IMG/VR virus record: IMGVR_UViG_3300010148_000128
Coordinates: 1-22,960 of that record
From: a virus
Direction: 5' to 3' (one strand)
Length of the DNA stretch: 22,960 nucleotides
Position 1 is the stretch's first letter, and each line of letters begins with the position of its first letter. Positions 8,200 through 16,080 of the stretch are shown piece by piece. The notes under the pieces were generated by a model that did no database searches, had not been told where the DNA came from, and saw only the letters and a list, made by a program, of their open reading frames with translations. A program made the position numbers and the translations under genes.

Positions 8200-8443
8200 C
8201 TTTTTTCTCCACTTTATTATCAGGTTGCTCTTCTTTTTTAGTAAAAAACTTTTGTATCATTTCTAGTTTATCGTGGTAATCAGCAATCTTACCTAACTCC
8301 ACCTCAATAACAGCTTGTATGTCCTGATGTGGTGGGTCTCCTATTCCTACAGGATTATTTAGCAACACTTCCATATTTGCTATTGACCTGTTTATCATTC
8401 CCATATAATAAGTTCTTGCAGAACCAATTAATATATCTCTCAT
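8183..8443 (-). CDS. Conserved phage hypothetical protein (MRDILIG... NNPVGIG type)
   Basis: The product is 86 residues from the chosen start. An ATG seven codons upstream (8464) is also open, but AGGAGAATAAT lies correctly placed only for the ATG at 8443, which follows the previous stop codon by one base. The sequence begins MRDILIGSARTYYMGMINRSI and has NNPVGIGDPPHQDIQ, then a predicted helix (VELGKIADYHDKLEMIQKFF) and a charged tail. The pattern MRDxxIG...NxxVxLNNPVGIGxHP...ELxKIAxYxDKLE is familiar from marine T4-like and T7-like phage hypothetical proteins, though I cannot name a function. It is probably a small cytosolic helical protein. The 3' end overlaps the RMF-like gene by 17 bases. 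Confidence 0.75.
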   Translation of the reverse strand: MRDILIGSARTYYMGMINRSIANMEVLLNNPVGIGDPPHQDIQAVIEVELGKIADYHDKLEMIQKFFTKKEEQPDNKVEKKGDSKS

Positions 8444-8444
8444 A

Positions 8445-9017
8445 TTATTCTCCTTTCTCTTCATTAAATAATTTAAGTAACCTGTCTTTATCTATTTTAA
8501 ACCACTCGTTACTTTTCTTGTCACAGAATTGTTTTATATATCTGTGCATCTTTCTTTCTTCATCTGCAACATTTGTTACAGCTTTTTTATCAACAAGATA
8601 GTAGTCTTGAAAAGGACTACCTGTTTGATAATTTTTAAGTCTACTCTCGGCAGAGTTTACAGACATTCCTATTTTAAACCAACCTTCTTTTTCAAACTCA
8701 GGTCTAGTTGCTATGTACAATTCACCTTTGACGTTTTCATCTTTAGCCATTTCATCTAATTCATTGTGTGAATATGCATCATCAAGAGATTTATAATTAC
8801 CGGGTTTGTGAAGTGGATTAACTATTCTATTTTTGTAGTCTGAATATTTAGGTATAAACTTACCACCTACAAACATACGATTTGTATTTTTACGAGCATG
8901 AGTAACAACTCTCTCTCGATATGTGCCTGTGCTACTATAATACCACCACTCACCATCAACAAATCTTGCATTGTCCTTAGTATAGTTCTCTAGGTCTACT
9001 TTTCTTGCTTTTTTCAT
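8445..9017 (-). CDS. T5orf172 / GIY-YIG-like domain protein
   Basis: The protein has 190 residues. The C-terminal half matches the T5orf172/MUG113 branch of the GIY-YIG fold: GELYIATRP (residues 98-105), then WFKIGMSVNSAESRLKNYQ with a conserved Arg at 126, DEERKMHRYI with Glu at 153/154 and His at 158, and finally SNEWFKI around 169-175. Members are common in phages and are presumed DNA-binding or nuclease proteins. The N-terminal half (residues 1-95) is basic and aromatic (GEWWYYSSTGTYRERVV) and may bind nucleic acid, but I do not recognise it. Whether it is a homing-type endonuclease or a regulator cannot be told. A purine-rich GAAAGGAG precedes the start, downstream of the hairpin at 9057-9091. 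Confidence 0.8.
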   Translation of the reverse strand: MKKARKVDLENYTKDNARFVDGEWWYYSSTGTYRERVVTHARKNTNRMFVGGKFIPKYSDYKNRIVNPLHKPGNYKSLDDAYSHNELDEMAKDENVKGELYIATRPEFEKEGWFKIGMSVNSAESRLKNYQTGSPFQDYYLVDKKAVTNVADEERKMHRYIKQFCDKKSNEWFKIDKDRLLKLFNEEKGE

Positions 9018-9056
9018 AAATTTCTCCTTTCGTAAAAAATTTTTGTTGTTTTAAAG

Positions 9057-9091
9057 ACCCTCAGAGGGGTAAAACACCACCTCCGAAGGGT
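9057..9091 (-). terminator. Intercistronic RNA hairpin downstream of nrdJ
   Basis: Read on the - strand, ACCCTTCGGAGGTGGT, a GTTTT loop and ACCCCTCTGAGGGT form a stem of about 14 pairs, including two G-U pairs, with two single-base bulges. It is the only strong stem seen in this largest non-coding gap (9018-9102), between the nrdJ stop and the next ribosome binding site. The bases after it are CTTTAAAAC, not a clean T-run. It could therefore be a leaky terminator, a transcript-end or processing structure, or an element that shields the downstream gene. The G-U pairs make it more stable as - strand RNA than as + strand RNA. Confidence 0.5.
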
Positions 9092-9102
9092 AAACTACCT
9101 GA

Positions 9103-11085
9103 TTATGTAGACTCAATATCAACGACTTCGCAAACTCCAGCACTACAAGCCAACTCTTTTGACCCTGTTGTATTGTCTTCTTTTTCAAAATCTTGCAGTT
9201 TTTTCCAATCTATCACATCAGGCATAAGTTTGTCAAGTTTTTTATACTCTTTTTCTGTGATTTCTTGGTATGGTGCTTGTGCATAAGTATGTTCACTATG
9301 TGGTAGAAAACTAATTCCTGATATATCATCAAAGTTTTTATATACCCATGCTCCAACTTCCATCCATTCATCTTCCTTTACGGAAATAGTAACAGATGGT
9401 TTATGCTCACACCAATACTCTTGATATGTTTTCCATAGTCTTAGTTGGTCTATGGCTGACATGTCGTTTCTAGTTGTTGCTCCTTTAGGTGCTTTCATAG
9501 GAAAGCTAAATACTGTGGTGCTATCAGGTTTCATTACATCAGGTTCATTAGGTATACCTGCTGATTTCATGAACTCTGTTAATGGGTCTTTGTTATCACC
9601 ACGTACAGTACGAATATAATATTCACTATGTCTAGCATGAATGCCACTTGCACTATCTACAAGCTGTGATACAGTTCCACTTGGTTTGACACAGGTAATG
9701 GCAGTAGATTGTGGTATGCCTAAAATTTTTGCATACTTTTTATTTGTCTTGATAGCCTTTTCTTTTAACTTTGTAAGTATAGCACCTACACGTGAACCAT
9801 CAAATATTCGTTGACCATCTTCTAGGAATATCGTGTTATCGTCATTAAATAATTTACTGTCCATAATACCTGTTAATGATACACCAAGTAATCTTTCTTC
9901 TTCTGTATTCTTTTTCCATATTGACCGTAAGTATTTGAAATCTGTAAGAGTAGATTGAAATGTACCAAGTATTGTAGCCATTTCTACTTTTTCTAATAAT
10001 GTTTCTTCAGTGTCATCTGACCTTACAACAACCTCTGATAGATTACAGAATTGATAGGGTCTTAAAATAATCTCACTACATGGGTTACAACCAAAAGCAT
10101 AGTTAGTATCCCTTCTACCGTTTTTACCTGCTTGTTCTACGGCAGACTTACGATTAAAGATACCACGTTCTCCTGACTTACTTTCTACAAGTGACAACCA
10201 TTCACGCATAAAGGTTTCCATATTTATTTTACCTTTATATGCCACGCTATTATTAGCCAATGCACGTTGACCTTCATTCTCCCACCATTGACCTGACTTA
10301 GCATATCGCATTTGGTCATCACCTAAATTAGATAAACTAATTAAAGCAGAACGTCTAACACCACCTACAACAACAACCTCACCAATCTTACACATTATAT
10401 CGTGGCACTCAATAGGATATAGTCTTCTACCTGCAGACTGTTGAAATGTTTTAATGCAGAACCTATATAAATCTACAAAAGGTTCAGGACCTGATGCTCT
10501 ACCACCAAATGTTTTAAGTCTTGCACCTGCAGGTCTTACTTCTGTAACATCTAATGTAGGAATCTGACCTACATATAACATAGCAATCAACTCACGTAAT
10601 GCTCTAGCCCAACCTGAACGAGAGTCACCCACTTTGATTACAGTTGTACTTTTTTCAAAATGCTCATTTACTACAGGAAGTTTGTCCACATTCTCTCTTT
10701 CAACAGAGAAGCCTACACCTGTACCACACATAAGAATATACATACACTCATCAAATGCACGAGGGCTATCGACAGGTAAGTATGAACAGTTATATCCTGC
10801 TACATGACATTTATCAAGTGCTTTACCTGAAGTCATTAATGCTCTCATACTAGGCATTATATCTAAATTTATTATGTGATGAAATAATCTATCCCTAAGT
10901 TCATAAAACTTTCTTTCATCATAGTCATAGTTTTTAATTAAATGGTCTTGCATATAGTTTAAATACCTATCTACAGTTTCCGACCATTCTTCTCTCCTAT
11001 TTTCTTCAGGTATCCATCTAGCATATCTAGATAATGCTATAAAGTTTTGATAGTCTGTCGGTAAATTTGTGCCCATATTATTCAT
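9103..11085 (-). CDS. nrdJ: Adenosylcobalamin-dependent (class II, monomeric-type) ribonucleotide reductase
   Basis: The protein has 660 residues and would reduce ribonucleotides to deoxyribonucleotides for phage DNA synthesis, using adenosylcobalamin to create the radical. It aligns with the Lactobacillus leichmannii type. C100 (GYNCSYLPV) and C347 (QFCNLSEVV) are the active-site redox pair. N334-P-C336-S-E338 carries the radical Cys, Asn and Glu. The C terminus has the C647-x4-C652 shuttle pair (CSAGVC). The spacing C336 to C347 is 11, as in the known enzyme. It is shorter than the L. leichmannii enzyme (about 740), with most of the loss before the radical Cys. The ATG follows directly after the TAA of a 56-aa gene, with AGGAGG inside that gene's end. 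A host able to make or import B12 is implied. No class I subunits are present. Confidence 0.95.
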   Translation of the reverse strand: MNNMGTNLPTDYQNFIALSRYARWIPEENRREEWSETVDRYLNYMQDHLIKNYDYDERKFYELRDRLFHHIINLDIMPSMRALMTSGKALDKCHVAGYNCSYLPVDSPRAFDECMYILMCGTGVGFSVERENVDKLPVVNEHFEKSTTVIKVGDSRSGWARALRELIAMLYVGQIPTLDVTEVRPAGARLKTFGGRASGPEPFVDLYRFCIKTFQQSAGRRLYPIECHDIMCKIGEVVVVGGVRRSALISLSNLGDDQMRYAKSGQWWENEGQRALANNSVAYKGKINMETFMREWLSLVESKSGERGIFNRKSAVEQAGKNGRRDTNYAFGCNPCSEIILRPYQFCNLSEVVVRSDDTEETLLEKVEMATILGTFQSTLTDFKYLRSIWKKNTEEERLLGVSLTGIMDSKLFNDDNTIFLEDGQRIFDGSRVGAILTKLKEKAIKTNKKYAKILGIPQSTAITCVKPSGTVSQLVDSASGIHARHSEYYIRTVRGDNKDPLTEFMKSAGIPNEPDVMKPDSTTVFSFPMKAPKGATTRNDMSAIDQLRLWKTYQEYWCEHKPSVTISVKEDEWMEVGAWVYKNFDDISGISFLPHSEHTYAQAPYQEITEKEYKKLDKLMPDVIDWKKLQDFEKEDNTTGSKELACSAGVCEVVDIEST

Positions 11086-11256
11086 TTATATCTCCTCCTG
11101 TGTTACTCTAATGTTTTTTATTTCTATACCATTTATATCGTGTATTACTTCTTGTAATAACTCTTCAAATTCTTCTGTAACACTTCCATCGGAAGGAACA
11201 GCATATTCTTCAGGGTCTAGATTTAATGTTGTAAATATTTTAACTCTTATTTTCAT
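11086..11256 (-). CDS. 56-aa hypothetical acidic protein upstream of nrdJ
   Basis: A short open frame encodes 56 residues: MKIRVKIFTTLNLDPEEY at the start, an acidic helix (TEEFEELLQEVIHDI) and a C terminus of IRVTQEEI. The layout is two possible beta strands around a helix. It exactly fills the space between the DUF3310 gene, which it overlaps by 17 bases, and nrdJ, whose ATG touches its TAA. Its last codons (CAG GAG GAG ATA TAA) supply the nrdJ ribosome binding site, which supports a real, translated gene. No function is recognised. Confidence 0.65.
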   Translation of the reverse strand: MKIRVKIFTTLNLDPEEYAVPSDGSVTEEFEELLQEVIHDINGIEIKNIRVTQEEI

Positions 11257-11536
11257 TTTTAATCTCTATTAATCTATCTAAGTACCATTTGGCTTTTTTT
11301 AAATCTTCTAAACCGTTTTTATATCTGTATCTCCAAAGATATTTAATTATGTTACCCTGTAAATAATATTCAAAGCCTTTATCTGTTGCAGCTTCAATAG
11401 CATCAATACACTCTATGCCACGTTGATTATAATGTGGTGGGTGATTTACCATTTCTTCTACAATTTCTCTACCTATTATTTTTTTAGTAGGTTCACTATC
11501 TTCAAAGTCTATCATTTCTTTTATACTAGCAGCCAT
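11240..11536 (-). CDS. DUF3310 family phage protein
   Basis: The product is 98 residues. Residues 30-93 carry the DUF3310 signature: VNHPPHYNQRGIECIDAIEA, then FEYYLQGNIIKYLWRYRYKN and LEDLKKAKWYLDRLIE. The family is widespread in phages; the nucleotide kinase T7 gp1.7 carries the same domain, so a role in nucleotide metabolism is possible. The start codon shares one base with the stop of the 123-aa gene (TAATG), which suggests coupled translation. The gene's 3' end overlaps the 56-aa gene that leads into nrdJ, so it sits in the nucleotide-supply end of the operon. The family is clear; the activity of this copy is not shown by the sequence. Confidence 0.85.
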   Translation of the reverse strand: MAASIKEMIDFEDSEPTKKIIGREIVEEMVNHPPHYNQRGIECIDAIEAATDKGFEYYLQGNIIKYLWRYRYKNGLEDLKKAKWYLDRLIEIKNENKS

Positions 11537-11907
11537 TATGCATTTCCTTTCGTTTTAGTTTTAAAGTTTATCTTTATAACATTATCTCCATCATTATGCA
11601 AGTACTTTTTGTTGGGTGGTATAACATCATGACTATCTATAAACTCTTCTTCTAAGTCATGAATTGTATCATTAGTAATTGTAAATTCTTCTAGATGTTC
11701 TCTAAAATCATCATCTACATTACTTAGCAATACAGCATTGCACATTAATTTACATATACCATATAAGGCTTTTTTATCTTCTTTATTTAAAGAACTTTGA
11801 TTATTGTATAGTATGCTAGTATATAAACCACCTGTCCATTTCTTTCTGTCTTCTGAAAGAATAGGACTAACAACTATTGTAAAATCTTCTACATTTATAT
11901 TATCCAT
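11536..11907 (-). CDS. Hypothetical protein (123 aa)
   Basis: This 123-residue protein has no domain I recognise. The N terminus (INVEDFTIVVSPILSEDRKKWTGGLYTSILYN) could form beta strands. The middle is helical (KEDKKALYGICKLMCNAVLL), followed by an acidic segment rich in Asp/Glu (TNDTIHDLEEEFIDSHD), and the C terminus is basic (KINFKTKTKGNA). It is probably a soluble protein. The start codon lies three bases after the stop of the endonuclease I gene, whose final AGG AGT TAA provides the ribosome binding site. Its own stop overlaps the next start as TAATG. Placement between recombination and nucleotide genes suggests a replication-related helper, by position only. Confidence 0.7.
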   Translation of the reverse strand: MDNINVEDFTIVVSPILSEDRKKWTGGLYTSILYNNQSSLNKEDKKALYGICKLMCNAVLLSNVDDDFREHLEEFTITNDTIHDLEEEFIDSHDVIPPNKKYLHNDGDNVIKINFKTKTKGNA

Positions 11908-11910
11908 ATT

Positions 11911-12381
11911 TTAACTCCTTTTTACTTTTTTATTTGGAAAAGGTATAAATTTAGAATACTTTATTTTTTTCTTTTCCTTTAGCCAATCTTCAGGTATTAT
12001 TCTATCATAATATCTAAAACCGTATTTAATACACCACTCTCCATATGATGATTTAGCACCCTTACGTAACTTAGTTTTACTGTTTGTAAATACAAACCTT
12101 ATATCTAAATTAGGGTGTTGTTTCTTTATAGCAATATGTTTTCTCCTATCTGATGCTATAAATCTGCCTTTAGTTTCTATAATAATTCCATTATCTAAAA
12201 CAAAATCAGGGGTATAGGTACGATAAGAAAGGTCTTCCCACTCAATCTTAATCTTCTCATATAGGAATTTTATATTATGTTCTTTAAGATATTTAGCAAC
12301 AATATCTTCCAAACCACTCCTATACCCATGCTTTCTTGCTATGCGAGTTGCACTATATGCTGACACTATCCATTTGCCCAT
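11911..12381 (-). CDS. T7 endonuclease I-family Holliday junction resolvase
   Basis: The protein has 156 residues, close to the 149 of T7 gp3. The catalytic residues align with T7 endonuclease I: E25 in YRSGLEDIVAKYL, D59 in YTPDFVLDNG and E69-T-K71 in IIIETKGRF; the 10- and 2-residue spacings are the same as in T7. RRKHIAIKKQHPNLDIRFVF and SSYGEWCIKYG downstream also match the family. In T7-like phages this enzyme cuts branched DNA, resolving recombination intermediates before packaging and helping to break down host DNA. It overlaps the upstream PD-(D/E)XK nuclease gene by 16 bases. The last codons (AGG AGT TAA) double as the next gene's ribosome binding site. Confidence 0.93.
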   Translation of the reverse strand: MGKWIVSAYSATRIARKHGYRSGLEDIVAKYLKEHNIKFLYEKIKIEWEDLSYRTYTPDFVLDNGIIIETKGRFIASDRRKHIAIKKQHPNLDIRFVFTNSKTKLRKGAKSSYGEWCIKYGFRYYDRIIPEDWLKEKKKIKYSKFIPFPNKKVKRS

Positions 12382-13115
12382 ATCTTTTTTGCTTCTCTTT
12401 TTAGATTACTATTCCAAGTCCACGAATCAAAATTTGGATAGATAAGAGAAGCCAACTCATACTTATCACTGCTAATAGACAAAAACTTTTGTATACTAAA
12501 AGCTACCTTTTTAAGTTGTTTTTTATAAGAAGCTAATTTATCTAACGTAAACTTTTTATAATCTTTTGGTGTAGCAAAAAATAAATCTATACTATTATCA
12601 GGATATGCCATAGAATAAAATGCCATCTGTCTCATCTGTGCTTGAGTAGGTTTACTTGGCATTCTTGTAGTTGTTTTTAAGTCTACTATCTTGTCTTTAA
12701 ATCTAAAGTCTATATAACCCATAACAGGTATAGGCATATCATCAAATTGAACTTCAACTCTTTCTTGATATTGTTCTAAGTCTTCATACTCAAAGTTTGT
12801 ATCAATAATTTCTCCAAAGCCTTTTAATAACTTTCTTTCCTTTTCTACTTTAATATCACCTAAGTCAACATTAGATTCTACACATAGATTCATAAACTTC
12901 ATTTGCAATACATCGAAGTCAAACTTACCTGTTTCATATTTATCAGACAATGCAGATTCTAGAACAATACCTCTAACTGCACCTGCTCCACTGCCTGACT
13001 TAACACCAAAAAGATACCTAGCTACCCACATAGGCATGTCGCTTATGTAGGTATTTATACTGCTAGGTGACAAGTAGTTAATGTCATGAACCTCAAAAGG
13101 GTTGTTACTTTTCAT
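12366..13115 (-). CDS. PD-(D/E)XK nuclease, RecB/Cas4-like exonuclease
   Basis: The product is 249 residues. LSPSSINTY (residues 15-23) is the usual N-terminal helix of this nuclease group. The core is GYIDFRF with D136, followed by KIVDLKTT with D145 and K147, and then the RecB-type QxxxY helix (Q163 to Y167 in MRQMAFYSMAY). The usual His-containing helix (GxxxHxxLE) appears as RGIVLE with Val in the His position. Such phage proteins act as DNA exonucleases in recombination or host DNA breakdown, equivalent in position to T7 gp6. The gene overlaps both neighbours (10 and 16 bases). The family is confident; polarity and substrate cannot be read from sequence. Confidence 0.85.
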   Translation of the reverse strand: MKSNNPFEVHDINYLSPSSINTYISDMPMWVARYLFGVKSGSGAGAVRGIVLESALSDKYETGKFDFDVLQMKFMNLCVESNVDLGDIKVEKERKLLKGFGEIIDTNFEYEDLEQYQERVEVQFDDMPIPVMGYIDFRFKDKIVDLKTTTRMPSKPTQAQMRQMAFYSMAYPDNSIDLFFATPKDYKKFTLDKLASYKKQLKKVAFSIQKFLSISSDKYELASLIYPNFDSWTWNSNLKREAKKIWANG

Positions 13116-14010
13116 CAGTTGACAACTCTACGTCTACAAACTCATTAACAATATCTTTGTCTTGGTCAGATATATCCTCAGATGCTACAAACTTATCCCA
13201 CTCACTAACAACCCAACCATTGTAGTTAGTTACAAACTCTTGGAATTGTGTAAATAATATTTGGTCACTATCCGTAATGTCTGCAGTTCTAGTTAAGTCA
13301 AGAGATGCCACAGGAACATAGAAGCTACTACCACTTGGAATAGTTTGCTCGTCTGTGCCTACAGATATGTAATGATTTACAGGTATCTTTTGCATCTTAG
13401 CTAAAGTAGATATAGGAACACCCATGTTTTTAAAACCTGTAGCATTATGTATCTCCCAAATAAATGGTGTCTCTTTTGATTCAACTTCATTTAGTGAAGA
13501 GTCTACAACCTTACCTATAAACTTAACCTTACCAAAAATACCTCTAACTCTTTTTACAGACTTAATTATATCTTTAGTAGTATCAGGTAAACTGTTCCAA
13601 TCTTTTTGAAAACCTTGAGGTCTACCAAGATTAAATGTACCCATTGTATCTTTTAGGTCAATATTAAGATTGTCAGAGAATACTGTCTTCTCATACTTAT
13701 TAGCAAAAGGTATCCACTTCTTATACATAAACCTTTGCATAAAGATTCTAATCTCTATATTCTTACCATAGAATACATTCTCATCGTCAGGAAGTTTTAG
13801 TTCAAAGTGACCTGCTTCCATTATTTCTTCCTTAACCTTTTTACCATTTATCTTTGTATCTTTCATGATAGGTTGATTTACGATACGTAGTCTAGGAAGT
13901 TTTACCGAAGTAGAACCACCACTCTCTTTATCTAAACTTACACCCATAGCTTTTGCCATGATTGCATAATTGTCATTGTCTATACTCTTAATTGATATTT
14001 CATTTACCAT
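13105..14010 (-). CDS. Hypothetical replication-module protein; possible ssDNA-binding protein
   Basis: The product is 301 residues, with a start supported by AAAAGGAGAAG. The middle (about residues 37-240) has many short alternating hydrophobic segments and aromatic/basic residues (IRIFMQRFMYKKWIPF, RVRGIFGKVKFIGKVV), consistent with beta-rich folding. The last ~40 residues are very acidic (SEDISDQDKDIVNEF, VDVELSTDEK). It sits between the DNA polymerase and exonuclease genes. In T7-like phages the ssDNA-binding protein (gp2.5), also with an acidic tail, is found in the same module. The combination of beta-rich core, acidic tail and location is the basis for suggesting an ssDNA-binding role. 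I see no clear sequence match to gp2.5, so another role is possible. Confidence 0.55.
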   Translation of the reverse strand: MVNEISIKSIDNDNYAIMAKAMGVSLDKESGGSTSVKLPRLRIVNQPIMKDTKINGKKVKEEIMEAGHFELKLPDDENVFYGKNIEIRIFMQRFMYKKWIPFANKYEKTVFSDNLNIDLKDTMGTFNLGRPQGFQKDWNSLPDTTKDIIKSVKRVRGIFGKVKFIGKVVDSSLNEVESKETPFIWEIHNATGFKNMGVPISTLAKMQKIPVNHYISVGTDEQTIPSGSSFYVPVASLDLTRTADITDSDQILFTQFQEFVTNYNGWVVSEWDKFVASEDISDQDKDIVNEFVDVELSTDEK

Positions 14011-14047
14011 ATATACTTCTCCTTTTTTTTAACGGTTCGTAGTTATA

Positions 14048-16072
14048 TCATACAACTTCTTGCATGTCAAGCCAATTATTTCCTATTTTAGCTTCTAAAA
14101 TTAATGGTACATTTAAATCTACATTAAACTTATCATTAACCAAGTTAGTCATACGACTGTTAGTCTCCTTTATTAGGTGTAGCACATCATCAACTTCATC
14201 AGGATGTACATCCACCACTATTGAATCATGTACGGTATTTACCACACATGACCTATACCTGTCAAGTCTTTTGTCTATCTCCATTAATATTAATGGTACA
14301 ATATCTGCTGTAGCAAAAGACTGTACAGGAAAGTTCTTAATTTGTGTAAAGTATGTAACCTTACCATTGGCTAATCTTTCTACTTTAGGGAAGGCAAACT
14401 CTCTTCCTGAAGGTGTAGAAATCTTGCCTGTACTTACAGCTTCCTTAGCCAATCTGGAATGCCAAGATGCGATTCCTTTATACTTTTCATTGAATTGTTT
14501 GTAGTATTTTGCTTCTGCACTTGTTCTTCCAAACCCTGTCGCACCGTAGAGTGGTGCAAACGTGTGTGCTTTCGCTTCTTGCCTACTAATACTCTGACCA
14601 CCTTCAGTAATAACTTTTGCAGTGTAACTATGTACGTCAAAACCATCTTCTATCTCCTTCATTGCTATTTTATCTTGTGACAAATATGCAGCAGTTCTAA
14701 ACTCTAATTGTGCAAAATCTGCTTCCATTATCTTGCCACCTTCCCATCTAGATACAAATACCTTCTTTACAGGAAATGTACCACCTCTAGGCATATTTTG
14801 CATATTAGGGTCTGCTCCACTAAATCTACCTGTTGCAGTTCTATGCTGTAGTAATCTAACATGCAATCTACCATCAGACTTTATATGTGTTTGTATACCC
14901 TCTACAAAAGAAGAAAGGTATGTTTCTAAAGCAGATAATCTTTTTAAGTCTCCTAAAAAATCTACTGCATCTAACATATTATTTTGTTTAGCTATGTGCT
15001 GTACCATATCTAAATTATTTTTGCCTACACCAAAACCATTTGCTGATACCCATTTAGCTGTGGGTGGTGCAAACTTGAGACCTGCAACCTCTGATGTAGG
15101 TGTAAATAGATAACCTTGTGCTTCACAATGTGTGCATTTTGTTTCTCTTGCAAACGGTGTTCCATCTCTTTTGGTCTTTCTAACCTTTCCATATCCATTA
15201 CACTTAGGGCATTTCTTTGCTATAACTTTACGTACAACAGTTGAGTTTTCTTTAACAGTCTTCTTAAAATCCTCTCTACTCATGTATGGTGTAAAGCTAT
15301 TTGCCCATAGTGCTTTGTCATTAGGCTTTCTACTAAATATAACCCACGACATCTGTTCAGGACTATTTAAGTTGATAGGAATATCACCCATCAATACTCT
15401 AACTTTCTTTTTTAAACTTTCTGATATTACATTCTTCTCTGTTAAGAACTCCTGTTTAACCTTGTCTAATGACTTTACATCAACTGTAAAACCTGTCTGA
15501 TATATTCTAGCAAGAGTGATAGATATTTTATTTGTAAACTCTATAACTTTTCGTATACCATTATTAGATTTCTCTATAGCATTAATTTGCTTATCGTATA
15601 ACTGTTTAGTTGCCCATACATCAGCAGATAAATAATGTGATAGTTCTGCATGTGGTATTTCATCTGTATTATACCCTTGCTTAAAATACTCTTTCAATGT
15701 TCCTTGCTTTTTAGTTTCTAAATTATGTTTCATTGCACAGGCTTCAAGGGATAATGGTTCTTTGATACCTCTCTGTAAAATATATTCAGCTAACATAGTA
15801 TCATATACATTACCATCATACTCAAAACCACACTCCCACAACCAAAGTAATTCATGTACAACATTATGACATATAAGAAGTGTTGTTTGATTTAATATAC
15901 TTTGTATCTCTGCATGGTAAGAAACATTTACGTCATCTGTTCTATATAAATACTCTCGACCATTTACAATAAAGCCAACCATTACAAGTTTATTGTCAGG
16001 TTCAAATGGGTCAAGATGTGTCTTACCATCTCTTTTTGTTGTTGTATTTTCTACATCTAATACTGTTATCAT
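14048..16072 (-). CDS. polA: Family A DNA polymerase with 3'-5' exonuclease and DnaJ-like zinc-finger insertion
   Basis: The replicative polymerase has 674 residues from the ATG at 16072, which is preceded by AGGAG. An in-frame ATG 20 codons upstream lies inside the previous gene and lacks a ribosome binding site. The exonuclease has D6-x-E8 (VLDVENTTT), N70 with Glu at 74 where Asp is usual (CHNVVHELLW), and Y147/D151 (YLSAD). Residues 288-316 hold CPKCNGYG and CTHCEAQG, a four-Cys zinc site like the DnaJ central domain. Polymerase motifs: RTATGRFSG, A (ADFAQLEFR, D452), B (R497, K501, F505, Y509 in FAPLYG) and C (VHDS, D616). The residue equivalent to E. coli Pol I 762 is Phe. The zinc-finger insertion is the feature reported for phage HMO-2011. 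Confidence 0.96.
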   Translation of the reverse strand: MITVLDVENTTTKRDGKTHLDPFEPDNKLVMVGFIVNGREYLYRTDDVNVSYHAEIQSILNQTTLLICHNVVHELLWLWECGFEYDGNVYDTMLAEYILQRGIKEPLSLEACAMKHNLETKKQGTLKEYFKQGYNTDEIPHAELSHYLSADVWATKQLYDKQINAIEKSNNGIRKVIEFTNKISITLARIYQTGFTVDVKSLDKVKQEFLTEKNVISESLKKKVRVLMGDIPINLNSPEQMSWVIFSRKPNDKALWANSFTPYMSREDFKKTVKENSTVVRKVIAKKCPKCNGYGKVRKTKRDGTPFARETKCTHCEAQGYLFTPTSEVAGLKFAPPTAKWVSANGFGVGKNNLDMVQHIAKQNNMLDAVDFLGDLKRLSALETYLSSFVEGIQTHIKSDGRLHVRLLQHRTATGRFSGADPNMQNMPRGGTFPVKKVFVSRWEGGKIMEADFAQLEFRTAAYLSQDKIAMKEIEDGFDVHSYTAKVITEGGQSISRQEAKAHTFAPLYGATGFGRTSAEAKYYKQFNEKYKGIASWHSRLAKEAVSTGKISTPSGREFAFPKVERLANGKVTYFTQIKNFPVQSFATADIVPLILMEIDKRLDRYRSCVVNTVHDSIVVDVHPDEVDDVLHLIKETNSRMTNLVNDKFNVDLNVPLILEAKIGNNWLDMQEVV

Positions 16073-16080
16073 TTTAACTC

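Noticed and set aside
8329-8759. Open frames on the + strand across 8329-8759
   Set aside because: They are antisense to the 86-aa and T5orf172 genes, whose protein features and ribosome binding sites are clear.
9057-9091. Riboswitch (for example a B12 element) near nrdJ
   Set aside because: The structure lies downstream of nrdJ, is a simple hairpin and shows no cobalamin-riboswitch features; nrdJ itself starts directly after another gene.
9103-11085. Intein or intron in nrdJ, which is common in phage reductase genes
   Set aside because: The protein is shorter than usual, the reading frame is continuous and the catalytic residues have normal spacing.
14733-15500. Long open frames on the + strand opposite the DNA polymerase
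   Set aside because: They have Cys/Pro/Leu-rich low-quality translations, no ribosome binding sites and no family match; they mirror the coding bias of the real gene.
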